From the NCBI GenBank assembly GCA_964516055.1, contig CAZEYK010000007.1, positions 1 to 35,106 on the forward strand: 35,106 nucleotides of DNA, written 5' to 3'. The position numbers were made by a program, and so were the translations under genes. Positions 10,194 through 18,948 of the stretch are shown piece by piece. The notes below the pieces were generated by a model. That model made no database searches. It worked only from the letters and a program-made list of their open reading frames with translations, and was not told the DNA's origin. The stretch's first letter is position 1; every line of letters begins with the position of its first letter. This DNA comes from JABIEQ01 sp964516055 (lineage in GTDB: Bacteria > Patescibacteriota > Patescibacteriia > Magasanikbacterales > UBA922).

Positions 10194-10202
10194 ATAATAT
10201 CA
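10194..10202 (-). promoter_or_regulatory. Extended -10 promoter element of the 480-aa gene
   Basis: The minus strand reads TGA-TATTAT (TG at 10201-10202, -10 at 10194-10199), 36 nt before the ATG. The same TGn plus TATACT/TATTAT form occurs ahead of other genes in this window. No good -35 is seen, which extended -10 promoters can tolerate. Confidence 0.45.
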
Positions 10203-10305
10203 GTAGAATACAAAATACTGCTACATCTAGCAATATTTTAAGAACAGTAGAACATCGTAGCTGATGTTGGACTATCCTCAAAAAAGTGACCGTTTCTAAC
10301 TGACT

Positions 10306-10487
10306 CTAAGAAATTTCCTTCATTAATGTAACTATCCGATCCATGTATCCCGCCTTTTTATAAAATTCACGTACTTTTTTGTTTTGATCGAGTAATCCTA
10401 CATAAACGATTATCTCAATACCCAGTCTACCCCTTATATGAGGGTACCACTAATTTTGGAATACTCCTATTCCAGCGGCAGGTAAAG
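10306..10487 (-). pseudogene. Remnant of a GNAT acetyltransferase C-terminus
   Basis: A short minus-strand frame ending at the TAG at 10306-10308 reads LLDQNKKVREFYKKAGY followed by DRIVTLMKEIS, the typical end of a GNAT N-acetyltransferase (Asn, FY, K.GF/GY, then a final Lys-Glu). In the adjoining frame just upstream, KLVVPSYKG resembles the acetyl-CoA motif A (V.PSYKGKGIG). A frameshift and in-frame stops (for example 10450-10452) separate the two pieces, and there is no N-terminal half before the terminator at 10489. I read this as a decayed fragment. It occupies most of the 364-bp gap between the 480-aa gene and tRNA-Trp; I see nothing else in that gap except the promoter. Confidence 0.45.
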
Positions 10488-10488
10488 A

Positions 10489-10516
10489 AAAACACTGCTT
10501 AACTTAGCAGTGTTTT
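10489..10516 (-). terminator. Rho-independent terminator after tRNA-Trp
   Basis: An 11-bp perfect stem (10489-10499 with 10506-10516) with a 6-nt loop, starting 6 nt beyond the tRNA 3' end. On the minus strand the 3' arm ends in a T run. It would end the tRNA transcript and possibly readthrough from the RND operon. Confidence 0.7.
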
Positions 10517-10522
10517 CCTGAG

Positions 10523-10593
10523 CAGGCGAGGAGGGAATCGAACCCCCGCAAGAGGTTTTGGAGACCCCTGTACTACCACTATACGACTCGCCC
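10523..10593 (-). tRNA. trpT: tRNA-Trp (CCA anticodon)
   Basis: 71-nt cloverleaf on the minus strand: acceptor stem GGGCGAG with CTCGCCT (one G-U pair), a 3-bp D stem around a TAGTGGTAG loop, anticodon stem GGGGT/ACCTC around loop CTCCAAA giving anticodon CCA, a 4-nt variable loop, and T arm GGGGG-TTCGATT-CCCTC. The discriminator base is G, as expected for bacterial tRNA-Trp. The 3' CCA is not encoded, so it must be added enzymatically. It lies 55 nt downstream of the RND permease gene on the same strand and may be processed from that transcript. Confidence 0.95.
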
Positions 10594-10648
10594 ATTTGTA
10601 CTATCGTCATAGATAGTACGTGATTTTGAAGAAAAAATCAAGTGCGCC

Positions 10649-13600
10649 TTATACAGCAACACTTGATTCTTTTGCGAGTTCTTTACGATAGAACTTTTTA
10701 TAGAGCAATGGAATAACAATAAGGGTAAGAATTGTTGAAAATAACAACCCAAAGATAATGGCAAAGCCGAGTGATGACCAAATTGGTTCGGTTAGGGCAA
10801 GTGGCAATAGTCCACTAAGGGTAGTGATAGTGGTAAGAATAATTGGTTCAAATCGTGAGGCTCCTGCGTCTACAATGGCATCGTCCATAGTCATGCCATC
10901 GTTTCTATTTGTATTAATCTTATCAATTAGAATAATGGCATTATTTACCACAATTCCAGCGAGAGCAACAATTCCAATCATTCCAGGAAAACTGAGAGGC
11001 AAATTAAGCAGCAAAAGTCCTGGGAATACACCAATGAGCGCAAGTGGAATGGTCATGAGAATAATCAACGATTGACGGAAAGACTTAAACTGCAACACTA
11101 GCAAGGCGGCAATTAAAATAACGGCAAGAATCATGGCACGAAACATGTCCTGGAGAGACTGTGCCGTGTCTTCATCTTCTCCGCCAGTGCTAACAATATA
11201 TCCTTCTGGGATTTCTGTGTCGGCAAGAATTTTCTCGACTTGTGTAAATATTTCTCCGGCAGAAACGTCGCTCGTAATATAACTGGTTACTTTTACTACC
11301 CGATTGCCATTTTCGTGTTGGATGGCTGATCTATTGTTTTCTAATGAAATATCAACAACAGATGAAAGCGGGATTTCTCCACGTGGAGTGACTAATGATA
11401 ATCCCTCAATGGTGGCAATGTCTGTGATACGTCTATTTGTTTCTGGAAGTGCTGCATTTGCTTGAAGCCCGGTGCGAACGAGAACATTAATATCTTCTCC
11501 TTGTTCTTGAATTTTTGTGGCATCTAATCCCGTAATGGCGTTTCGGAGCGTGATGGCAATATCCGCGGTGCTTACTCCGTATTGTGAGGCTTTTCCTCTA
11601 TTTACGTTGATAACAAATTGTCCATTTGTTTGAACGACTGACGTTTTGACATTTTGGGTTCCCTGAATGTTTTCTATTTTTTCTTTTAGTGTTTGAGCGA
11701 GACTATCCAAAATAGCAAGATCATCTCCTGCAATGGTTACCTCTACGGGAGCTCCACTCCCTGGTCCATATCCTGATTGTGTAACGGATATTGGTTTACT
11801 TTGTTCTTGATTAAATTTTTGTTGGTATTCATCTACAATTTCGAAACTTTTTTGTTTTCTCTCTTTCCCTTTATCTTTGAGATTTACCATGATATATCCT
11901 AGATGTGCGCCTTCTCCCCCACCTGCAGCACTCCCCAAGCTGGCGCTAAATCCGGCATTGAGTACGAGTGATTGTATTCTATCATCGTTACGAAGTTCTG
12001 TTTCAAGTTCTTGAAGATCTTCCATGGTCTTTGTAAGCGGTGTTCCAAATGCATTTTGGATATCTATGCTAAAACTTGTTTGATCTGCTGGTGGAAAAAG
12101 TTCTGCCTTGAGTACTCCTGTTATTGGCAAGGCGTATGCACCAATCATGGCAATGATAAGCCATATGGTAATTTTTACCTGTTTCTTTCGATTGTGTAAC
12201 AATCCTTTGAGATACTCTCGATATCCTTCTCGTTGCGCGATAAAAAGCTTTGTAAAATATTTTTCTTCTTGTGCTTTTCTGTTTTTCTTTTTATCCACTC
12301 GCTTTTGGTCATATTTTGTTAAAACCACTGACAGTGTTGTAATAACGCCAAGGGCAACAAATAGTGAGGACATTAATACGGCACTTACGGTTATGGGAAT
12401 ACTTTTGATAAATTGCCCAAGGATACCACTGGTAAGCAACATTGGGACAAAGGCAAACACCGTGGTGAGTGTCCCCGCAATTAATGGAAACTGTAATTCA
12501 CGTATTGATTTTTTTGCTGCTTCTTCAGGATCATGCTCCTTTTTCATCTGTTTGTTGAGGCTTTCATTGATAACAATGGTACTGTCTACCAATATTCCTA
12601 ACGATAAAATAAGGGAAAATAGTGTCATGAAGTTTATTGTGTAGCCCGCATAAAAAAGAATAATGAACGTCATCATGAACGACAGTGGAATGGATATTGC
12701 TGCTAGGATAGCTTCACGCCACCCCAGCAGTAACGCAAGAAGGATTGTGACAATAATAACGGTAGCAACGGCATTTTTTGTTAGGCTGGAAAGATCGTCA
12801 TCAATCTGTTCGGCGAGATTTTCAATAGAAATGACAGTAAGGCTCTCTGGGAGTTTTTCTTGTTTTAGCGTTTCCACTTGTGCAAAAATGTTTTTGGCAA
12901 TTTTTGTGACGTCTCCCCCACTTCCTGAATTTTTGAACACACGAATGGTCACGGCAGAATCTGAGGCATTCCCCTCGGTGCTGAGTCTCACGAGTTTATT
13001 TGATTCGGTATAGGTATCAATAATGGTAGCAACATCACGCACAAATACGGGCGTATTATTTATGCTCGTGATGGGAATATCTTTAATGTCGTCTATTGAG
13101 TTAATTCGTCCAGAAAAACGCAAGGTAAATTCTTCTTCTGCCGTAATGATACTTCCAATAGGGACATCACTGTTTGCTCGTTCTATTGCTTGGGTAACAT
13201 TTACCACGCTCAACCCAAAATCATGCAATTTTGCTTTGTTTACAATAACTTCAACTTGTCGTTCTTGCCCACCAAATATCTGTACAGTGGATACACCTGC
13301 CGTTCGTTCAATTTCATCTTTTATTTCTTCAGCGTAGAGTTTTACTTGTGGCAAATCAAATGGTCCACTTACAGCAAGAGTAAGAAACGGCGCATCATCT
13401 AAACTTACTTGCTGTACAAATGGATCGGTAGCATCTTCTGGAAGATCAACTTGTACTTCAGAAATAAGGTCTTTTAGTTCATTTATTTTTTTATCGCTAT
13501 CTGCTGAAGCCAAAAATTCTACGGTAATAGCTGAAACTCCTCTTCGTGAGACAGAGGTAATTTTTTTTACTTCATCTAAACTTGTTATTTTATCTTCAAT

Positions 13601-13813
13601 AACGTTGGTAACGAGTTCTTCCACATCTACAACAGAAGCTCCTGGAAATACGGTACTCACCACACCAATAGGAATCACTACTTCTGGTTGCGATTCCTTT
13701 GGCATTTGTGTAGCGGCAATAGCCCCAAACAGCATGGCGGTGAGAACAATAATTCCAGTGAATTTACTGTTTTTTATGAAAAAATCCCAGATCGTTCTTT
13801 TTTGCGATTCCAT
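10649..13813 (-). CDS. RND-family efflux permease (AcrB/HAE type)
   Basis: 1054 residues, the usual length of ACR_tran (AcrB-like) permeases, with the classic plan: TM1 near residues 18-36, a large porter loop, TMs 2-6 from about 345, a second extracytoplasmic loop, and TMs 8-12 ending near 1040. TM4 carries GILVDSTIVINE (D410, S411), matching the AcrB proton-relay VDD with the second Asp replaced by Ser; one acidic residue is common in RND relatives. GIVVNNAIILID near TM10 is also typical. Drug, lipid or metal export driven by protons is the family role; substrate unknown. The gene starts 16 nt after the membrane-fusion gene with an AGGAAAA ribosome site. No outer-membrane channel gene is present, so the pump may export only across the inner membrane and wall. 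Confidence 0.93.
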   Translation of the reverse strand: MESQKRTIWDFFIKNSKFTGIIVLTAMLFGAIAATQMPKESQPEVVIPIGVVSTVFPGASVVDVEELVTNVIEDKITSLDEVKKITSVSRRGVSAITVEFLASADSDKKINELKDLISEVQVDLPEDATDPFVQQVSLDDAPFLTLAVSGPFDLPQVKLYAEEIKDEIERTAGVSTVQIFGGQERQVEVIVNKAKLHDFGLSVVNVTQAIERANSDVPIGSIITAEEEFTLRFSGRINSIDDIKDIPITSINNTPVFVRDVATIIDTYTESNKLVRLSTEGNASDSAVTIRVFKNSGSGGDVTKIAKNIFAQVETLKQEKLPESLTVISIENLAEQIDDDLSSLTKNAVATVIIVTILLALLLGWREAILAAISIPLSFMMTFIILFYAGYTINFMTLFSLILSLGILVDSTIVINESLNKQMKKEHDPEEAAKKSIRELQFPLIAGTLTTVFAFVPMLLTSGILGQFIKSIPITVSAVLMSSLFVALGVITTLSVVLTKYDQKRVDKKKNRKAQEEKYFTKLFIAQREGYREYLKGLLHNRKKQVKITIWLIIAMIGAYALPITGVLKAELFPPADQTSFSIDIQNAFGTPLTKTMEDLQELETELRNDDRIQSLVLNAGFSASLGSAAGGGEGAHLGYIMVNLKDKGKERKQKSFEIVDEYQQKFNQEQSKPISVTQSGYGPGSGAPVEVTIAGDDLAILDSLAQTLKEKIENIQGTQNVKTSVVQTNGQFVINVNRGKASQYGVSTADIAITLRNAITGLDATKIQEQGEDINVLVRTGLQANAALPETNRRITDIATIEGLSLVTPRGEIPLSSVVDISLENNRSAIQHENGNRVVKVTSYITSDVSAGEIFTQVEKILADTEIPEGYIVSTGGEDEDTAQSLQDMFRAMILAVILIAALLVLQFKSFRQSLIILMTIPLALIGVFPGLLLLNLPLSFPGMIGIVALAGIVVNNAIILIDKINTNRNDGMTMDDAIVDAGASRFEPIILTTITTLSGLLPLALTEPIWSSLGFAIIFGLLFSTILTLIVIPLLYKKFYRKELAKESSVAV

Positions 13814-13829
13814 AGTGTTGTTTGTTTTC

Positions 13830-15659
13830 CTATTTTACGGTTACTTTCATTCCTGCTTCAAGGTCACGAACTGAAGGAATAATGTCTGTAATATTTTCTA
13901 ATCCTTGGATAATTTCTACTTCTTTTCCACGCACTCGCCCAAGGACAACATCATGTTGTTCTACGATGTGTTCGTTATTTACCGTAAATACGTATGTTCC
14001 ATTTTCGGTAATATATACTGATTGAAGTGGAAGGACGGCTTGTATTGCTTGTATATCAGTGTTGGTTGAAGTAATAGTTACATCAACATATTGTCCAACA
14101 ACAAGTGGTGTTTCTACGCTATTATCAACCACAATAATTATTTCCACTTTCCCTGTGGTAGGATCAATCGCGGGAGAAATAAAGCTAATGGTTCCAGTAG
14201 CAACATTATTAATTCGTGCTTCTTGATTCACAGAAACAATCGGTAATTGACTGCTGTCGATAAACGTTTTTATTTGGAGTGCGTTATTATTTATAACCGA
14301 AGCAATCACACTTCCTGGTGACACCAGTTCATCTCTCCTAATTGGTAATGTGGCGATACGTCCGGAAATAGGACTTTTTATAATTGTTTTATCTACTTGC
14401 GCGCTTGCTAAACTTACAGAGGCTCGGGCACTAAGCAGTTGTGCTTGTTGTGCTCTCACGTTTGCTTGTGCTTGTTTTACGGCAGAAACTTGTGCATCAA
14501 TTTGTTCTTGTGATGCCCCTGCTTGTACGAGCTGCAGTTGTTTTTGTGTCGTTTCTAATGCGTTTTGTGCATTTACAAGAGCCGTATTTGCATTTTGGAT
14601 TGATGATTTATTTGTTGTTACCTGCGTTTCAATAGCATTCACGGCTGCCATGGCTGCGGTAAACGCTGACTGCAATCGTGCTTTTTCTGTAGCAATTAAC
14701 GCAATGTCACTATCTGACATTTTCTCTACCAACGGTATACTATTATATAACTCCATTGTTGCTTGAATTCCAAGAAGGACTTCTCCCTCACGATCAAGAA
14801 CCGTGTCTACTGTTGGACTAAAGGCAATACTATCTAAATAGCCCTTTATTCCACCATTTAGCTCAGCAATATATTGAGTAAGCCAGTCTCCGGCATTTGC
14901 TTGTCCTAGTAGTATGCGAATGGCTTTTTCTTTTGCCAATTTAATACTACTGGCTTCTTGGGTTGAGCCAACAAAATAACTATATTGAATATTTGATGCA
15001 TTATATAAAGTATCTACCGCAGTTTGTACTGATTGTCTCAGTACAGAAACACTAGAGGAAAGCGTCGTATCAAGATCTTCTTGTACCTTATCTTGAATAA
15101 TAGCAACATTATTATTTGCTTCATTAAGACTCAACTGAGCGTTAGTTACGGCGGTTTGAGAAATAGCGAGTTCTTCCTTTCGTGGTCCTTTTTGCAATTC
15201 TTTCAATCGTGACTCCTGTGCATCAAGTGTTGCCTGAAACTGATCTAGCGTTGCTTGTGAAGCGAGAACACGGGCGGAGGCATCTTGTCTACTAGCGTAG
15301 ACATCTTTATTATAAAAGGTGGCAATTGTTTGTCCGTGTTTTATTTGTTGTCCGAGAGTGACATTTATTTTTGAAATTTTTGCTGAGACTTCACTTTTGA
15401 GTTCTACCTGATCGACAGATTCCACTACTCCTGTTGCTTGAATGGTTTGTGATTTTACGGCTAACTCTTTTACTGATTGTACGGTTACTTCTTTATTTTT
15501 CTTTTGTTGAGTATCCCCATTTCCTGAAAATATCCCCTGAGCAATGCGATACGAAAATATACCAAGCACAAATACCACGATGATCAGGATGATACGTTTT
15601 TTAGGATCTTGCCAGAGTGTTTTCTTTTGATGAAAAAAATGTAATAATTTTTGCTTCAT
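13830..15659 (-). CDS. Membrane-fusion (HlyD/MFP) subunit of the RND pump
   Basis: 609 residues from the ATG at 15659; a longer TTG-started form (15695) would overlap the regulator gene and is less likely. It has one N-terminal membrane helix (about 24-42), a first lipoyl half (VELKSEVSAKISKINV), long alanine- and glutamine-rich coiled-coil hairpin arms, the second lipoyl half (IIKSPISGRIATLPI) and beta-barrel plus membrane-proximal domains. It is much longer than usual (about 350-400): between the coiled-coil arms, at roughly residues 170-325, sits an extra, mostly helical insert. The protein would hold the RND permease next to it. In a single-membrane cell the long hairpin and insert may reach across the wall. 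Operon with the regulator upstream and permease downstream. Confidence 0.9.
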   Translation of the reverse strand: MKQKLLHFFHQKKTLWQDPKKRIILIIVVFVLGIFSYRIAQGIFSGNGDTQQKKNKEVTVQSVKELAVKSQTIQATGVVESVDQVELKSEVSAKISKINVTLGQQIKHGQTIATFYNKDVYASRQDASARVLASQATLDQFQATLDAQESRLKELQKGPRKEELAISQTAVTNAQLSLNEANNNVAIIQDKVQEDLDTTLSSSVSVLRQSVQTAVDTLYNASNIQYSYFVGSTQEASSIKLAKEKAIRILLGQANAGDWLTQYIAELNGGIKGYLDSIAFSPTVDTVLDREGEVLLGIQATMELYNSIPLVEKMSDSDIALIATEKARLQSAFTAAMAAVNAIETQVTTNKSSIQNANTALVNAQNALETTQKQLQLVQAGASQEQIDAQVSAVKQAQANVRAQQAQLLSARASVSLASAQVDKTIIKSPISGRIATLPIRRDELVSPGSVIASVINNNALQIKTFIDSSQLPIVSVNQEARINNVATGTISFISPAIDPTTGKVEIIIVVDNSVETPLVVGQYVDVTITSTNTDIQAIQAVLPLQSVYITENGTYVFTVNNEHIVEQHDVVLGRVRGKEVEIIQGLENITDIIPSVRDLEAGMKVTVK

Positions 15660-15670
15660 ATGTATATATA

Positions 15671-16015
15671 TTATTGATCTTTTTTGCAGATACAATCTTC
15701 TGCCTGCACATGTTTATGAATATATGCTTCAATGCTATCAATGATGGGCAAAAGTTCTTGTCCTCTTTCTGTAAGGCGGTAATAAACGGTTTGTTTGGCT
15801 TGTTCGTCTCTTTCTATAAGATGACATTGCTCCATTTTTTTTAATCGCTTAGTTAACGTAACGGGATTAATGTTGAGAATTTCCTTTTCTATCTGAGAAA
15901 ATCTTTTTTCTTTTTTCCGTAGTTGATCAATAATTAAAAGAATCCAGGCATCCCCTAGCATTTTCATGCCATGAGAGAGTATTTTTTGATATTGGGAATT
16001 TTGTAGTATATTCAT
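15671..16015 (-). CDS. HxlR-family winged-helix transcriptional regulator
   Basis: 114 residues, the usual HxlR size. Winged-helix signature: GDAWILLIIDQLRKKEKRFSQ, then NPVTLTKRLKKMEQCHLIER and the wing YYRLTERGQEL. Many HxlR proteins begin with a Cys-Pro sensing motif; here only Cys residues late in the chain (DCICKK, near the C-terminus, and CHL) are seen, so the input is unknown. It is the first gene of the operon with the MFP and RND genes and ends 11 nt before the MFP ATG. By position it probably represses or activates its own operon in response to a pump substrate. Confidence 0.9.
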   Translation of the reverse strand: MNILQNSQYQKILSHGMKMLGDAWILLIIDQLRKKEKRFSQIEKEILNINPVTLTKRLKKMEQCHLIERDEQAKQTVYYRLTERGQELLPIIDSIEAYIHKHVQAEDCICKKDQ

Positions 16016-16035
16016 ATGCCAATTTTAGACTTAAC

Positions 16036-16065
16036 ATAATATAGCACTTTATTTTATAAAGTCAA
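16036..16065 (-). promoter_or_regulatory. Promoter of the HxlR-MFP-RND operon
   Basis: On the minus strand: -35 TTGACT (16060-16065), an 18-bp spacer and -10 TATTAT (16036-16041), about 20 nt before the ATG at 16015. The -35 touches the large palindrome at 16064-16113. No Shine-Dalgarno is visible in the short leader. Confidence 0.6.
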
Positions 16066-16113
16066 TAACATTAAACAAAAGCGCTTAATTAAGCGCTTTT
16101 GTTTAATGTTATT
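16064..16113. terminator. 50-bp perfect palindrome, likely bidirectional terminator and possible operator
   Basis: Two 25-nt arms (16064-16088 and 16089-16113) are exactly complementary with no loop; the core is GCGCTTAATTAAGCGC flanked by A/T runs. It lies 9 nt after the stop of the receiver gene at 16123, so it would end that operon. It also abuts the -35 of the HxlR operon. It is longer than an ordinary terminator needs to be, which leaves room for a dimeric regulator site. Confidence 0.7.
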
Positions 16114-16122
16114 ACTCCACTA

Positions 16123-16512
16123 TTATTTTTTATTTTTTTTTCCTTTTTTTTCTTCTTTTTTGATTATTACATCTTTTAATGACCAATCTGACTTTACCAA
16201 ATAATCATAAACCCCTGCTCCGGTAGATTTGCTTACTTCTTCTGAACCAGTAAGATTTGTGAGAATAATGATTGACGCTGTTTTTCCCCACGGATCTTTT
16301 CTTATTTCTTCCAAAAAGGATATTCCATCCATAATTGGCATAACAATATCAAGCAAAATAACGTCTGGATGGTGTTCTAACGCTAGCGATAATCCGTTTT
16401 TTCCATTTTTTGCTGTCAATACCCTGTATCCTTCTTTTTTACATTTGTCTGACAATGCGTCAAGAAGTGATGTTTCATCTTCAATGATGAGTATAGTGTT
16501 CGTGTCTTTCAT
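16123..16512 (-). CDS. Single-domain response regulator (receiver only)
   Basis: 129 residues containing only a CheY-like receiver: acidic pair E11/D12, phospho-acceptor D55 in LLDIVMP, T85 in ILTN and K107 in LVKSDW. There is no DNA-binding or enzymatic output; a Lys-rich tail (KKEEKKGKKNKK) follows. It would take phosphate from the histidine kinase encoded 66 nt upstream (16579-18948) and act by protein contact, as CheY does. The Lys-rich tail could bind nucleic acid or membrane. Last gene of the sensory operon, followed by the palindromic terminator. Confidence 0.93.
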   Translation of the reverse strand: MKDTNTILIIEDETSLLDALSDKCKKEGYRVLTAKNGKNGLSLALEHHPDVILLDIVMPIMDGISFLEEIRKDPWGKTASIIILTNLTGSEEVSKSTGAGVYDYLVKSDWSLKDVIIKKEEKKGKKNKK

Positions 16513-16578
16513 AAGAAATAGCGTATATTGTATAAAATATATAATGCCCTATTTTTGATTATTTAGCAACAGACAAAA

Positions 16579-18948
16579 CTATCCAACCTCCAGCCTGCGT
16601 GTTCCCTCCTTTTTTTTCATTCCTTCAAGAGGAAGTACGACATAAAACGTTGTTCCTTTCTTTATTTTTGATTCAAACCATATTTTTCCATCAATATGAT
16701 CAACAATAGATTTTGCCATATATAATCCCAAACCAGTTCCTACGGTGTCTAATTGTTTTACATTATCGGCTCGAAATAATTTGGTAAATATGTATTTTTG
16801 TTGTTCTTTTGGAATACCATATCCTGTATCTGATACTTTAATATTTATTTCCTTTTTGCTTTTATTAATATTTACAAAAATTTTTACCGTTCCTTTATCT
16901 GGTGTATATTTTACTGCATTGCTAATAAGGTTTTGGAAAATAATAAAGACAAGTCCTTTGTCTACTTTTAACATTGGCATATTTTTTGGGACATACCGTT
17001 GTATATCTATTTTTTTGTTTTGAATTTGAGGAAGTACATCATCAATAGCATCATTGAGTATATGAATAATATTGGCATTTTCAGGCTCTATTGAAAATGT
17101 CCCCATTTCTATTCGAGAAACATTAAGCAATGCATTTACTAATGCTACCATTCGTTGATTTCCATGATACACTTCTTCTACATATTCTTGTTGCTCTGGT
17201 TTTAATCTTCCCACATCTCCAGCAAGCAGCATTTCTGAATACCAATTAATGGTGGAAAGTGGTGTACGCAACTGATGAGATGCAAGCGATACAAATTCTG
17301 TTTTGGCGACATCCACTTCCATCTCTTTTGTTACATCTCTGATTACCATAATAGCTCCCACTATTTGTGTATGTTGAATTAAGGGGCTAACGGTAATAAC
17401 AGAAGGAATATTTTTTTTATTTTTTCCCACTACGATATTAACTCCATCTTGTATCCCAATTTCTATATTTTTGCCACTTGTGAGTACCTTCACTATTGGC
17501 CGTTCAAATTTTTTAATTTTTTGTTTATTTTTATTGATTAATACAAAAAGGTTCGTTACTTTTTCCCCTATTATGTTTTTTGCAGGCTGTTGGAGTAATT
17601 TTTCGATGGCAGTATTTATTATTACCACTTTCCCCGTTTTATCTGTTACGAGAATACCATCAGTAATACTTTTTAGTATAATTTCAATTTTTGTTTTTTC
17701 CTCTAAAATTTTTACTTTTTCTTCGCTTAAATCTTCCATGAGGTTTATCATGGCTGTTTTGTTATCTATTAACTTTTTATTTTGTATTTCTTCTATTTGT
17801 ACTATGCTCTCTAATTCCTGCGTTTTTTCTCTTACTTGTTGTTCTAATGATTTATAAAATTCTGACAAGTTTTCTGCCATTTCATTGAGCGCTTTGGCAA
17901 GTTCTCCCAACTCATCATCTGAGGTAACAGGAAGTCGTTCATGAAATGATTGCTTCGTTATTTTTTGGGCAAATTGTTTGAGTATCTCAATGGGTTTGGT
18001 GAAAATTTTTGATACTATTGATGATACAATAATGATGATTATGGCAATCAATATACTCACCAAGGCAATAGATTTTTTTAAATCATCTAGTTGGGCAACT
18101 ATTTCAGATCTATCTTGTTTTACCACGAGTCCCCAGTTGAGTCCAGGAATAAATGTTGATACGGCAATGACTGGTTTTCCTCGATAATCTATAGTATTTT
18201 CTTCTATATGAACAACTGTTTCCTTGTCATATAAGGCAGAAATGATGGGACTATCTGTTTGTTCCTTTTTTACAATAAAATCTAGTGCGGCTTGGGTATC
18301 GTGTCTAAGAGGGGTGATAAAAATAGCATCCCCATAATCGGTCATTTTTGCAAGTGTTATATCTCCGGTGTCACCAATACTTTCATAGTCAGATACGACC
18401 TTATTTAAGGCTGTTGCAAAAAACTCGGCGTTTACTATACCAATGACGGTTCCATTGTCAATAATTGGTCCCGTTACTTGCACTATCGGAATATTTTTTT
18501 CATTTTTTCTTACATCAACAATAGTAAAAGTCATCATTGCTTGTTTTTGTTGTTCTGGGGTAAGCAATATAGTTTGTTTGTATGAAGGCTTTGTTGAAGC
18601 AATCGTTTCTCCCGTAAGGGAAATAATGGAAATCGAATCAAGAAATGATACGCTATTTTTTGCATCAATAATTATTGTTTCTAGGTTTGTTTCTTCTTGA
18701 AATTGCCCGTTATCTCGTAACAGTTGTCGTAACTGATTTCTTGATGTAAATAATTGTACCTGTGTAATTTGTTGAGTAGCAATATCAATAATACGTTGTT
18801 TTTGAATTTCGGACACTCTCTTAAGAAAATCTACTGTTTGTATTAAAAGAACCCGTTCACTTATTTTAAATGAAATAATTCCCAAAAAAAATGTGGGGAT
18901 CAATGCGACGACAAAAAAATAGAGGCTTGTGCGTTGCTTTAATTTCAT
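16579..18948 (-). CDS. Membrane sensor histidine kinase (Cache-HAMP-PAS-HisKA-HATPase)
   Basis: 789 residues. TM1 (about 9-29), a double-Cache-like extracellular sensor (35-285; note FIPGLNWGLVVKQDRSE at its end), TM2 (292-313), HAMP (314-366), coiled coil, PAS (about 422-540), HisKA with the phosphorylated His558 in SLASHQLRTPLS, and HATPase_c with N-box NLISNAVKYTP (673-683), G1 DTGYGIP (707-713) and G2 GTGLGL (737-742). All catalytic residues are present, so this is an active kinase. Its ATG overlaps the stop of the upstream six-helix membrane protein by 4 nt (ATGA), so the two are translationally coupled. Likely partner: the receiver at 16123-16512; the second receiver at 30475 is a possible target too. 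It is the only kinase in the window although several other sensors lack one. Confidence 0.95.
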   Translation of the reverse strand: MKLKQRTSLYFFVVALIPTFFLGIISFKISERVLLIQTVDFLKRVSEIQKQRIIDIATQQITQVQLFTSRNQLRQLLRDNGQFQEETNLETIIIDAKNSVSFLDSISIISLTGETIASTKPSYKQTILLTPEQQKQAMMTFTIVDVRKNEKNIPIVQVTGPIIDNGTVIGIVNAEFFATALNKVVSDYESIGDTGDITLAKMTDYGDAIFITPLRHDTQAALDFIVKKEQTDSPIISALYDKETVVHIEENTIDYRGKPVIAVSTFIPGLNWGLVVKQDRSEIVAQLDDLKKSIALVSILIAIIIIIVSSIVSKIFTKPIEILKQFAQKITKQSFHERLPVTSDDELGELAKALNEMAENLSEFYKSLEQQVREKTQELESIVQIEEIQNKKLIDNKTAMINLMEDLSEEKVKILEEKTKIEIILKSITDGILVTDKTGKVVIINTAIEKLLQQPAKNIIGEKVTNLFVLINKNKQKIKKFERPIVKVLTSGKNIEIGIQDGVNIVVGKNKKNIPSVITVSPLIQHTQIVGAIMVIRDVTKEMEVDVAKTEFVSLASHQLRTPLSTINWYSEMLLAGDVGRLKPEQQEYVEEVYHGNQRMVALVNALLNVSRIEMGTFSIEPENANIIHILNDAIDDVLPQIQNKKIDIQRYVPKNMPMLKVDKGLVFIIFQNLISNAVKYTPDKGTVKIFVNINKSKKEINIKVSDTGYGIPKEQQKYIFTKLFRADNVKQLDTVGTGLGLYMAKSIVDHIDGKIWFESKIKKGTTFYVVLPLEGMKKKEGTRRLEVG

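Noticed and set aside
10236..10270. Small inverted repeat AACATC-GATGTT as an operator
   Set aside because: Six-base arms with a 6-nt gap are expected by chance in this AT-rich DNA and it is not placed at a promoter.
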